Assembly (NCBI GenBank): GCA_030867875.1
Contig: JAOWCC010001501.1
Span: 25,975,036 to 26,039,035, forward strand
DNA length: 64,000 bases
From: Actinernus sp. WN-2022
Taxonomy: Eukaryota; Cnidaria; Anthozoa; Actiniaria; Actinernidae
Direction of reading: 5' to 3'
Shown: piece after piece, positions 21,746-32,441 of the stretch
Layout of the letters: each line of letters starts with the position of its first letter
Position numbering within the stretch: position 1 is the first letter of the stretch
Notes under the pieces: model-generated
Databases searched by the model: none
What the model was told of the DNA's origin: nothing
What the model saw: the letters and a program-made list of their open reading frames with translations, nothing else
Made by a program: the position numbers and the translations under genes

Positions 21746-22980
21746 ACCATGGTTGGTACATTAGCATAACAATTGTAATGTTTATCAACATGAAGTATCA
21801 CTATAGTGTTGTTTCAATAATTTGATCGGTACATTATTATTATTAGCCAGACAGGTAGTTGTTCAGAAACTTGTATAATTTAGAAACACGTTTTCTTTTC
21901 AATCTTGGGAGAGTCAGCTAGGTTTGTAGTGGTTATTCCTAAATAAATTTAACTTATCCACTTTCCACTTTCCCAAAAATGACTTGTGTTAATTGCCAGT
22001 GCAGTGTTCATTAAGGGGAATTTCATATGTCAATACATGTTTTTGGTGGCTGCATATTTATTTATAGAAATCCTACAGAAATATACATGTGTTTGCGCAG
22101 TGCATGCAATGCAGCCATATAGACACTTCTACTTGTGGGTGTTGTTTTTAGCATGATTTTCCGGCTCGAGGACAATCGAGCTTGTTCATAGTTATGTAAG
22201 CTTAAATAATATGCAGCTTGCCCAAGAAGTTCCAGCTTATTTTTCTAAGTTTGCTTTCCCCCCCCCCCAAAAAGAAACATTTATAGTGAAAATCAGTTCA
22301 GCTAATTACCTTTTCAGTATTTCAGCCTTCTGGTCCCGACTGCATCGTCGGCTATTTTATGGCTTTGTGCCGGAATTCCCGTTTTTCCCTTGTACTGAGT
22401 AGACTGGTGGAAGGAGAACTTGGGTTTCGACTGTTCCACACGCTCCTCATATCTTTTGCCATCTTGGAACTATCGATTTTGTATGGCTTCCTTTTTGTAC
22501 GAGTGGATTTATTTTGACCGGAAGTCGACTTTTCAGTTCCTCGTTTTCGAGAAATGTTTCCTACGCATGCGTTTTCTTTTAGCCAATCAGCAAGGACCAA
22601 AAAATGGCTGTTACCAGAGATCTCTGGGTACGAGACTGCGTAAACCAACTTTTCAACATTTTCGCTTTTTCTCCTGCGAGAAACACTTCCAAGCTGACTG
22701 GAACATTGATTCCTCCACCAAATTTACATCGTCCATTTGGATCGTCAAAGGGTTCTCCTACGACAGTGCTGCAAAGGCCCTGCAAAGGTAAGTCAATATG
22801 ATACACTGATGGGGGTTAAGTTATAAGCCGGCCCCGGAAGCCGGCGCTGTCCGGACGTGCTGTAAAACCTAGAAAAGTACGGCAACTTAAATAAACCTGG
22901 CTAAATTTTCAGAGATTTTGATTATACCAACAATTCCAGCGAAAGGAAACCTACCATTTTGTGCTATTCTTAAGAGTCCA
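21746..22980. other. Intergenic, about 1.2 kb
   Basis: Open frames on both strands between 22,350 and 22,800 overlap each other and none is convincing. An AAAGGTAAGTC sequence at about 22,785 has splice-donor form. A short C tract lies at 22,259-22,268. Confidence 0.3.
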
Positions 22981-23904
22981 CAGGCACAGTAGCCTGATTA
23001 TCAGACGGTACGAGGTCGTCCGCTCACTTCCTCCCCCTCCCCGTCTGATGGACTTCATAGACTTTCATGTTCCTGACGTCATCAACCTTTGTTTTTACAA
23101 TAAGCCAATACGAACACGCGTAAGAATTGAAGCGTAAAGTGTAGAACAGTCGTGCAGTAGCGGCTTTTACTAGTTGGATCTATCAGCTTTCATGCACTGG
23201 AAAAAACATTCTACAGCTTCCAACTTCTGTCGATTTCTCAGAATGGTATCCTGTTTGAGCTGCTGTGGTTCTTTGGAGAGCAGGAACTTTTTAAACGGAA
23301 GTTTGCGTGCAGTATTTGCAGGACAGGACAGAAAGTGTACATACAAGAAATATCAGACTCGATTCACTGCCGTAAATAAAGTTTGTTACTGTAAACTTAG
23401 AACTTTTACGCTTTTACTTTTATTTTTAAAACGTTTTGAAGCTTGATATGTATGCCGATTAGTCACACAAGACCCTAAAGTTGTCCTAGTGTAGGTTTTT
23501 TGGTATCAGAGATTGTTTTAACCGGACTTTTTGTGCAAAGTTTAGATGCCCGCCGTACATGAACTTACGGAAGTGTGTTCATAATTCTGAAAACAAACAT
23601 ATGGTATCCGGTCGTTTCGCCGACGAGTCGATTCGCCGACGTCCCGTTCGCCGACGTATTGAGTCGATTCGCCGACGTATTGAGTCGATTCGCCGACGTA
23701 TTGAGTCGATTCGCCGACGTGTCATACCAATGTAAATATATATAATATGTAATAGTGTGTCATAAATAAAGCAACGATATATTCTATATATGCTGTTGTG
23801 CACTTTTACTTCAAGTGTGTTCATGTTTATAATAATATTGCGCGTCCCGTCAAAGCGTTTCTTAAAAGGTATATATACTTTCACTTTAACAAACTTTAAC
23901 AATA

Positions 23905-24800
23905 TAAATGAATCTATGATGCGCTGGAAAGATATGAAGAGAAATACAAGGAGAAATATATTTCGACTTGGCGGTTTGTTGTGACTGAGCTAGCTGTTAT
24001 CGTTGTTAAGGCACCGAAGCCGCCGAGTCAGTTGAGAAGCATTTATTTCGGATATTAACTCCCATCAAAACTTGTACGATTTGAAAGCTATACTTTAATT
24101 GTAGCATTTCCTTTAAGTAGAAAGTAATTGCGAGCTATTTCACAGCATTCATTTCGGATTCTTCATTTCACCTACAGTCAGTCAGTTGTAATTTTTGTTG
24201 GCGAGTCGATTCGCCGACGTCCCGTCAAAGCGTTTCATTCGCAGTTTATCTGGGTTCAAAACGCACAAACCCCATCAAAACTTATACCATTTGAAAGCTT
24301 AAAAGGTATACTTTAACAATATAAATGAATCTATGATGCGCTGGAAAGATATGAAGAGAAATACAAGGAGAAATATATGGCGGTTTGTTGTGATTGAGCT
24401 GTTATCGTTGTTAAGGCACCGAAGCCGCCGAGTCAGTTGAGAAAGCGTTTCTTTCGGACATTAACTCCCATCGAAACTTGTACGATTTGAAAGCTATACT
24501 TTAATTGTAGCATTTCCTTTAAGTAGAAAGTAATTGCGAGCTATTTCACAGCATTCATTTCGGATTCTTCATTTCACCTACAGTCAGTCAGTTGTAATTT
24601 TTGTTGGCGAGTCGATTCGCCGACGTCCCGTCAAAGCGTTTCATTCGCAGTTTATCTGGGTTCAAAACGCACAAACCCCATCAAAATTTATACCATTTGA
24701 AAGCTTAAAAGGTATACTTTAACAATATAAATGAATCTATGATGCGCTGGAAAGATATGAAGAGAAATACAAGGAGAAATATATGGCGGTTTGTTGCGAT
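23905..24800. repeat. 406-bp tandem repeat
   Basis: The TATGATGCGCTGGAAAGATA block appears three times at intervals of about 406 bp. The sequence between (containing a CGATTCGCCGACGTCCCGTC copy of the terminal unit) is nearly identical in the second and third unit. The identical short frames found 406 bp apart inside are repeat artefacts. Confidence 0.8.
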
Positions 24801-24869
24801 TGAACTGTTATCGTTGTTAAGGCAACGCTGGTTTCTATGGTACACAAACTCGAATACACCAGAGTGGCT

Positions 24870-25095
24870 TCAATGGAATTAACATTTGAATGGGAGTGAG
24901 TTTCAATGGGAGTGGTTTCAATGGAATTAACATTTGAATGGGAGTGAATTTCAATGGAAGTGGTTTCAATGGGAGTGGTTTCAATGGAATTAACATTTCA
25001 ATGGAAGTGGTTTCAATGGGAGTGGTTTCAATGGAATTAACATTTCAATGGGAGTGCATTTCAATGAAAGTGGTTTCAATAGAATCAACATTTAG
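24870..25095. repeat. TTTCAATGGnAGTGG minisatellite
   Basis: Repeated GGTTTCAATGGAATTAACAT and TTTCAATGGGAGTGG phrases over about 220 bp, with a variable order of two sub-units. Confidence 0.85.
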
Positions 25096-26139
25096 TGGAT
25101 TGAATGATGTCATTGAATGGTTCTCAAGCGGATCGAAATTCTCCTGTTCCCTCGGCCGTTCGGAGGCCTTTTGTTCGATGAAAGTATAAAAGCAATCCTC
25201 GCAATCGAATTGTCATTTGCGCGATCGAGGGCTTCCGAATAAAGAGGTATACACTCCGTCAGTGCAACTTGATATAAAAGTAAAGTTTGGGAAACATGTT
25301 TTATCAGTAATAGTTTTGTACATGGTTCATTGTTGGGCATTGCAATTGCAGTGATATGACACGTCGGCGAATCGACTCAATACGTCGGCGAATCGACTCA
25401 ATACGTCGGCGAACGGGACGTCGGCGAATCGACTCGTCGGCGAAACGACCGCAATTCAAACATATTCTCCCAAGTGCCATGAAACTTTTTCCATAACATA
25501 CTCAGTATGTGTGTTCACTCCTGCAGAAAAATCATAATATTCCATGAAAGATTTGGTCTTCTAAAAGCCAAAAACCTAGGAGAATGTTTGAGATCTATTA
25601 AATGCATGAGATCTATAAGCGGTGGAAGATTAGTAATTTACCAAAGTCCGTACGTAGATTCACAAACACATCGTTTCGATAAATGAACGATTCCAATGCT
25701 TTCTTCTGCATGCTCTGGATATAGCTTCGAAATCCTGAAAACTTTACAACTTCGGTCGACACAATGATCAAGTTCTTCTTCAACGCCATTCAGAAAAATA
25801 TGCGAGCACATTCCTTAAATTCCAGACTTTGCCAAAAGTGTAAAGTTCGCTCTGATTGGTTGACATTATGACGTCAGGAACACGAAAGTCTATGAAGTCC
25901 ATCAGACGGGGAGGGGGAGGAAGTGAGCGGACGACCTCGTATCGTCTGATAATCAGGCTACAGGCACAGAGGAGCCACGAGTTCTCACTGAAGGTGTCCG
26001 AGTTGTCCTCGATTGTTGAAAACTTTGAAAGATCTGCTTTTGTTTCCAACTTTCTTCGTTACCGAAAATATCTCCCCGACGTCCACAACAAATGAGCATT
26101 CCCTGGTACCCCTTCACTACACAGCGAACAGTATAAAGC

Positions 26140-27995
26140 TTAAAGGAGCAGTGTCACGGTACTGCGCATGTCACAGTCTCCAGACATTGAATTGACAGCT
26201 GCATTGTGTAACATCCAATGAGAATCAATCAAAATAATTTGCAGGAAACGCCAGACTGTTCGGGTGTTAGCCGTATTCACAGATTGTAGTTATGCACAGT
26301 ATATGGCGAGATTTACAAGGATTTTATTCTTCCTACATCCAAGGTAAACAGCATTGAGTAAAGAATGGTATCTATATTTCATTACTTGCTTGTATTTTTT
26401 GCTGTTTCTAGTCGGAAACAGTCCGAATTTGACCAAAGTGAAACAAGCTGCTCGCGTCCGTAGATATATATTTCTTCGTTGTGCACTTTTGACATGAAAT
26501 AATTCTCCAAATGGCACCATTGTTTTATTTCTACATAACTAATAACACAGTTCTCCGCTGTAAAAAATATAGAACATTCTATGGACGATTTCTTGTCTTA
26601 AAGGTTGGAAACGTAACACATACATTTGCGCTAAAAAGTTCAGTACTTTCGGACTACGAGTGGCTGTTTACTAGTTTGCACTTATTTATTAATCGGCTGT
26701 TATGGACTGGAAACTTACTTTCACAGCTTAATATTTATGTCGATTGGTCAGAAAGATATCTTGTTTAAGATTCTATGGTTCTTTCGGCATCAGGAAATTT
26801 TTAAATGGGAGTTTTCGTACAGTATTTCAAGCTATGCTGTAGCGCGAGTTTAGTACGTAGTCACAAATGTCCGTGAAACTAATAACACGTTAGATCATTA
26901 TTATCAGTTTGCTCTATGGGTTCTCATGTATTCAATAATCACTTCTGGAGCTTCATATGTATGTTGTTTGGTCACAAGGATTTCCTCTTTCAGTTTTCCC
27001 CGTTAGTTTGGACATTAGGGATTTATTCTTGGAGATTTCGTACAGTTTAGCGACCGTGTGTCGAAAGTTGAAAAGTTCGCTTGTCATCAAAGTGCGTAAA
27101 ACTGTCACAAGCGGTTTCATAGCAGTTCGATGTTTGACTCTCATGTAGTCGATGATAACTTATATAGCTTCATATGTATGTCGATTGCTCACAAGGATTT
27201 CCTCTTTCAGTTTTCCCCGTTAGTTTGGACATTAGGAATTTATTCTTGGAGATTTCGTACAATTTAGCGACCGTGTTCGAAAGTAGAAAAGTTCGCTTGT
27301 CACGAAGTGCGAATACTGACAAGCGGTTTCATAGCAGATCAGTCGATGTTTGCAGACTCTCACGTAGTCGATCATAACTTCTATAGCTTCATATGTATGT
27401 CGATTGCTCACAAGGCTATCGTGTTTGAGTTCATGAGGTTTTTTTGCCAGCAAATAAAGGTTTTATCTAACTTTTCGTACAGTCTTTGCACTACGGTCAT
27501 TTCATATAATTTCAGCCTAGTTTCTAAGCCGTAGATATATATTTCTTCGTATCGCTGTTGAAAACCGCCATATCATTATAATACGACTTGAAAAGTTGCC
27601 ATGTGTTTCGTGAACTCTACTGGACATCCAAACCCTCTTCGCTTCTGGTTGGAATGCCAAAAAGTTTCCAATTTCTTGCGTTTTTCGGCTGCTGTATTCA
27701 GAGTACTGAGTGGCCGTTTTCCCCGCCGGTAAGCATCACTTATGCTTTTTTGTTTTAGTTGTGTTGCAGTCTCAACGACTAATTTTGAATAAACAAATAA
27801 CTAAAACTTATTTAAGCACATCTTACATTTCCATAAATGACCAAAGGAGGCAAGGATGAGTTCAAAAAGAACACTGCTGAAGTCGATTTAAAAATCGATA
27901 TTTCACCCCTCTGAGAACTTCGTTCCGGGCCGGAACGTAATTCTAAAATCATCAGATTGTCACACATGCGCAGTACCGTGACACTGCGACTTTAA
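26140..27995. mobile_element. TTAA element with internal tandem repeats
   Basis: 26,144-27,991 has ends AGGAGCAGTGTCACGGTACT and the complement of AGTCGCAGTGTCACGGTACT, continuing into GCGCATGT. Both abut TTAA (26,140-26,143; 27,992-27,995). The interior holds two near-identical ~220-bp units (26,952-27,165; 27,170-27,390) plus a partial third. No transposase frame is seen. Confidence 0.7.
26952..27540. repeat. About 220-bp tandem repeat, 2.5 copies
   Basis: Units contain CACAAGGATTTCCTCTTTCA, GGACATTAGG and ATTTATTCTTGGAGATTTCG. Copies one and two differ by small indels. The third diverges after TCACAAGG. Confidence 0.8.
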
Positions 27996-28339
27996 CTGTA
28001 CCGTCTTCTGGTTTTTCTTGCACTTTTTCTTAGAATTCGACAGGCGAGCGAGACGTCGGTGATATTATCATGGGGCGTGCAGATCGGCAAAGAGCTAGCC
28101 TTTCAAGTTCTTTCCGCTCAACCTCGTATAAACAGAGATCTGTCAAGATTAACAACAAACAGATACCCTTATCGTGTACCTCTCCCATATTTAACACCAC
28201 TGGATTAACATATTAAAAGTGATGTCAACACCTAGCAAATGACCACGTCCTGCAAAAGATCATGTAATAGCCATGTGTCGGCATCAGTTGGCTCTAGTGG
28301 CCATAAGGACCCTAAAATACTGTTAAGCGCGCTTGGTCT
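27996..28339. other. No recognisable feature
   Basis: Spacer without supported gene or repeat. Confidence 0.3.
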
Positions 28340-28344
28340 GTAAA

Positions 28345-28740
28345 TACGGGGAACCCATATAAAAGGGAAGGGGTAGGGATGTTCGTCGGACATTTTCGAT
28401 TTGACCCCTAAGAGGTACTAAAATGGGCATGGCTCAAGCTTATTTTGACCCCTAAAAGGTACCGATAAAAACATGCCAACATTTTAAACTTTCGATGCCT
28501 TTTATTGCTATTATTTGATGTTGTACCATCAAGCACTTTATTCCTTGTTGTTTTCAAAAGCGCTGTCATTCTCTAGCATTCGGTGGCACCCGACCCCTAA
28601 TAGGTACCGCTTTACATAGAAATGTCTGTGTTTGATCGTGGATACCCTAAGTGGTACTAAGCTCCTGATTTTGACCCCTAAAAGGTACGACGAGCATCCA
28701 TGTACCCCTCACATAAGGGAGTCCCCCTCCCCACCCCCCC
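28345..28740. mobile_element. C/G-tract terminal element, GACCCCTAA-rich
   Basis: The left part GGGGAACCCATATAA...GGGTAGGGATG is mirrored by CATCCATGTACCCC...CCCCCCCGGG on the right. The interior repeats a GACCCCTAAnAGGTAC phrase at least four times. Similar in build to the elements at 5,368 and 29,308, but the interior differs and I could not define a duplication. Confidence 0.5.
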
Positions 28741-29299
28741 GGGTTACGCACGTACATATTAATGATTAAGAAATGAAGCGTACCTTATTACACATAATTT
28801 TCGCGACACTTTAGTTTCGCGTTTTTCGCGATTTAAAAAAAGGTGAAAATTAGAACATTTCTGCGTGCAATAATTAAGAGACAACTATTACTTGCCATTC
28901 TTAGTGCTGGACACTTCCCGTTTGGCTAGCACATATTAAAGTACTATACTTACAGAGTTTATAGTTATAGTACGAAGCATTAAAAGGAAAGTCATCACAA
29001 TCAAGTGAACGTATCTGGCTTTGGCTTTTGATGTCTGATAGTGAATGCCTGAGACAAAATCGCGAAATTAACATGTCGCGCGGAAATTACAAATGTAATA
29101 TATTTTGTTCGTTTTGTCTTGGAGTTCATATAACAGATGTAATAATGCCCACTTTAGGATAGAACATATACTAGAAGTAATCATTGATTATCAAAGTGCG
29201 TTCGATTCATTTTTTGTAAGAGAAAGGACTGTGATACAAGGAGATGTATCTGGGTATAAAACAGTAATTATATTTGTGTAACATGCAATGATTATGTGG
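28741..29299. other. No recognisable feature
   Basis: AT-rich spacer. The TAATCATTGATTATCAAAGT segment (about 29,178-29,235) recurs at about 35,195-35,255, so part of it is a dispersed repeat. Confidence 0.35.
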
Positions 29300-29896
29300 C
29301 TATACGTCCCGGGGGGTTACTTACATGAAAAATGGGTATGTATGTGAGGCCAAGAGGCTCAAACCCTGACCCTGTTTGACCCAATCCGAGCTCCAAAACC
29401 CTGATTGCCCCCTTTTTGGGAAAAAAAACCCTGATTGCCCCTTCTTTAAATTGTTTTCAAAACACGGTCGGATATATATCCTGGCCGGTACACCGCGTAC
29501 CGGGATTTCATGCAAAATACGGAACATTTCAAGTCGGGACTGGGCATTGGGTAAACAAATCAGCAGATGAAGTATGACATAGATAAAATTAGCGGCGTCA
29601 CGATGTATGGGAACCTCAGTGCTTGCATGTGGGCAGGCGATAAAAATGCGGCAACAGAAGGTCTTTTTTGACATAGTAGCTAAAAAAAAATTAACTGCCT
29701 AAAAAATACTGAACACCGACCCTGACTGCACCCAAATTATACTCAAATCCTGACCCTGATCTGCCCAAATCAGGTCAAAACCCTGACCCTACCTGCCCAA
29801 ACTGCATGAGCTCAAAACCCTGACCCACCCGGGCGGCACATACATAATACGTCACAAACAGGAGTACCCCCCCCCCCCCCCCCCCGGGCTATACGT
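29300..29896. mobile_element. C/G-tract terminal element, 8-bp TSD
   Basis: 29,308-29,888 begins CCCGGGGGGTTACTTACATG and ends in a long C run then GGG. It is flanked by CTATACGT on both sides (29,300-29,307; 29,889-29,896). The interior carries many CCCTGACCC/CAAAACCCTGA phrases. A truncated copy in reverse orientation is at 940-1,105. The 8-bp duplication suggests hAT mobilisation. Frames across it are low-complexity artefacts. Confidence 0.7.
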
Positions 29897-30478
29897 ATAC
29901 ATGTGTGTTTTATATGGTTATGGCATTCATTTGAGCATTTGTAGCACATTTTGCTGTGTGGTATACAGTGCCGGTAAAGCAATAATTGGCGTTAGTGTAG
30001 AACACAAATGAACCCTATATATGCCATTCAGGGTTGCTTCTTGGTGTAGCAGATTCATTGTTTGATTAATTGTTTCTGGGGTTAGGGTTCTTTGTATAAT
30101 TTCAGGGTATTGTTTTGCTTTAGAAGACAATAGTTTTCTTTGTTTTACGTCATGTGGTCATGTGGCCTTACTAAAGTCCATCACCAAGACGTCAGTCTGG
30201 GTTCCAGCATGCATCTGATGCATACCATTTACCAAGTGGTTGACGAATCCCAGAAACTGAGTTTCGCCAACTTCGCACGATCTCTTGTCTCTAAATCCAT
30301 GTTGTAGATCAGAGGGTAGAGTATGTTTTGGGTATTGGCATGGCGCATGATTGAGCTGGTTATTATATGCTCCATCAGTTTACATTATGATTTATGCTCC
30401 TGCGGAATTTAGCGGACCACTTGGGTATTAAACAGAGAATTTTTTTATTTGGAGTCTTATACAATAAAGTACATAGAC
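29897..30478. other. No recognisable feature
   Basis: No gene supported. Around 30,150-30,310 the sequence has an uneven, possibly decayed coding character (CATCACCAAGACGTCAGTCT...), but no frame is long enough to name. Confidence 0.3.
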
Positions 30479-30955
30479 TAAAGGTGATGTTACACGAGAC
30501 AATTTTTAACGACGATTTTTGAAAAGTCAACATAGTGTAACATGGCGCTCTGGACGATTTTTAACGCAATCTTCGTTGCGGCAACATGTTGCAAATTTTG
30601 AATTACCTCCCAAAAACCTGCTACATTGTTGCCCGAATTTAGTTGGAGTTGCTTCGTGTATAAACACCCTTGCCGTTGACTTTTCATGTAACGTCGTCCC
30701 AGAAACCTGTTCGCTACGCCCACGGAAACGAGGCTACGTCAACAAACAAAGACTCCACTCGTCCGCCATGTTTTTAAACGAGGATTTCGGAGTAGGAGCC
30801 TAGGTGCTAGCTAGATGTTGCGCTAAAAATCGTCCCGTGTAATTACCCGTTGCCGCATCAATGTTGCGCTAAAAGTTGTCTCGTCAGTGTAACATGCATT
30901 AAAAATCGTCGCGAAAAATCGTCGTTAAAAGTTGTCTCGTATAACATCACCTTAA
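30479..30955. mobile_element. Harbinger-like MITE, TAA TSD
   Basis: 30,482-30,952 starts AGGTGATGTTACACGAGACA and ends with the near complement (TCTCGTATAACATCACCT). TAA lies on both sides (30,479-30,481; 30,953-30,955). A 3-bp TWA duplication is the PIF/Harbinger signature. AAAATCGTC-type repeats fill the interior. The internal frames are not genes. Confidence 0.7.
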
Positions 30956-31483
30956 AGTTCAAATAACTATACTATTTTTAATTGGTGGTTTTCAGTCCGC
31001 ATCCGCGTCATGACACGCGATCGCACTAGATTGGTTTGCATCAGGAGCCCATATTCTAAAATCAAATAAAACATCTTGGTCCTTGTAGAACTACCAAAAA
31101 TACACTTATAAACCAAATATAGGAACATTAGATTATTTCCCAACGGACCTGTCAGGGGTCAATGAAAGTACAACAATTTTACAGTACTTAATGTTGCAGG
31201 CGCCATCTTGGTGATCCTCTCTGGCAGCCATAAAACGAAAATACATGTACATATAAAGCTCAATTTCCCATCAAAATCATTGGGTTTCACTTCAAAACTC
31301 TTTGTAGCAACTTTTAAAGATTTATCGAGTTAAAAAAAAGAAATTGACACAATTACAAGGATTTTTATGCCTTCCCGAAAACACGCTTTCAAAATTTATT
31401 CCGGAACAATACACCCTATCGACGTGAAGTCTTTTATTATCGATGTCTAGAATATATACTACTCTTCCCAGTAAACTGCGACT
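30956..31483. other. No recognisable feature
   Basis: Spacer of about 530 bp. No gene or repeat identified. Confidence 0.3.
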
Positions 31484-32441
31484 ATGGAGCGGCATCAGGG
31501 TCAAATCGAGGTCATTCAGCTGAAGTGATGAGAGCCGGTGTTGAAGTGAGGCTTTGTACCTTTGAAGTGACGAACCCACTCTGAAGTAGCCTCCTCCGCG
31601 GGCATCTCTAATTTTCGAAGAAATCAGATTTAAAAAATCGTGAATTGGGTTACCTGTGACTCCTCCAATCTCCCTCTCTTTCCTTCACCTGCCACAGGGA
31701 GCCCATAATCTGATTTCTTCAAAAGTAGAGATGCCTGCGGAGGAGGCTACTCTGAAGCGAATACAGAATGATCAGTTCATCTGAAGCTATAATCCAATGA
31801 AGACAAGTATCTTTGAAGTGATAAACCTCCTTTGAAGCGAGGATTGGCCTGCGGTATGGCACTTTTGCTTTTAACTGAAGACAAAGTACCTTTGAAGTGA
31901 TCATCCTCCTCTAAAGCGAGGATAGGCCTGCGGTACTTAGAAATGTTGGTCAGCGTCCTTTACCTACAGCTACGCGCGGAAATCGAGCATGCACGAGGGC
32001 AAAATGGAGGACAACGCAAAACGAGTGTTGAGAGAATGCGCTCACAGCATTTTGCGATGCATTGATAGCTGCGAAGATACAAATGGTAAGTTAATTTAAA
32101 AATAAATTGGCCGATTTTATTTCTTAGAGAGAGGCCGTTTCACCCAGGCTCGCGCCAAAGGTGCGTCACGACCACCACGCCTTCCTACTCGGACCCCAGG
32201 TCACGTTGGTCACTGTGGCCTCTGGGACCAGGGTAACCGCAGGCCAACCCTCGCTTCAAAGGAGGATTATCACTTCAAAGATACTTGTCTTCATTGGATT
32301 ATAGCTTCAGATGAACTGATAATTCTGTATTCGCTTCAGAGTGGGTTCGTCACTTCAAAGGTACAAAGCCTCACTTAGCTTCAACAACGGCTCTCATCAC
32401 TTCAGCTGAATGACCTCGATTTGACCTTGATGCCGCTCCAT
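31484..32441. repeat. Inverted repeat of CTTTGAAGTGA units
   Basis: ATGGAGCGGCATCAGGGTCA...CATTCAGCTGAAGTGATGAG at the left is mirrored at 32,345-32,441. The inner blocks at about 31,760-31,850 and 32,245-32,340 (TCCAATGAAGACAAGTATCT) are also mirrored. Units of CTTTGAAGTGA/CTTTGAAGCGAGGA recur within the arms. Terminal duplications were not found. Confidence 0.6.
32004..32085 (+). CDS. Candidate host first exon
   Basis: An ATG in the context AAAATGG opens 27 codons (MEDNAKRVLRECAHSILRCI then DSCEDTN) that end at a good splice donor (G/GTAAGTT at 32,085-32,091). The peptide is compositionally protein-like and sits in the spacer of an inverted repeat. No second exon could be matched. This may equally be chance; I include it because intact ATG-to-GTAAGT exons are rare in this repeat-rich window. 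Confidence 0.25.

Larger units (their letters stand above)
23594..25465. mobile_element. Nested element with tandem-repeat termini, 9-bp TSD
   Basis: The inner element 23,603-25,456 has inverted ends made of repeated TCGATTCGCCGACGTATTGAG units (about 23,609-23,725 and 25,357-25,450). CAAACATAT flanks both sides (23,594-23,602; 25,457-25,465). Interior: a 406-bp direct repeat (units near 23,918, 24,331 and 24,737) and a minisatellite. The outermost 7 bases are not inverted copies, so the exact ends are less certain than the repeat arms. Confidence 0.6.
22981..25969. mobile_element. Mutator-like non-autonomous element, 9-bp TSD
   Basis: 22,990-25,960 begins TAGCCTGATTATCAGACGG and ends with the complement. 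The arms run about 100 bp, including ACGAGGTCGTCCGCTCACTT. It is flanked by CAGGCACAG on both sides (22,981-22,989; 25,961-25,969). The 9-bp duplication is the Mutator/MULE signature. No MULE transposase is present. A second inverted-repeat element lies inside at 23,603-25,456. Confidence 0.75.

Noticed and set aside
22420..22806. Possible host exon with CEKHF-type motif (THAP-like) ending at GTAAGTC
   Set aside because: Only one Cys-x-x-His-type pair is present, the rest of the THAP signature is missing, and overlapping frames on the other strand are equally open.
23600..23730. CRISPR-like array from regularly repeated CGATTCGCCGACG units
   Set aside because: Units are directly adjacent or separated by repeated, not unique, sequence; the array is inverted at 25,357-25,450; and the context is an animal transposon.
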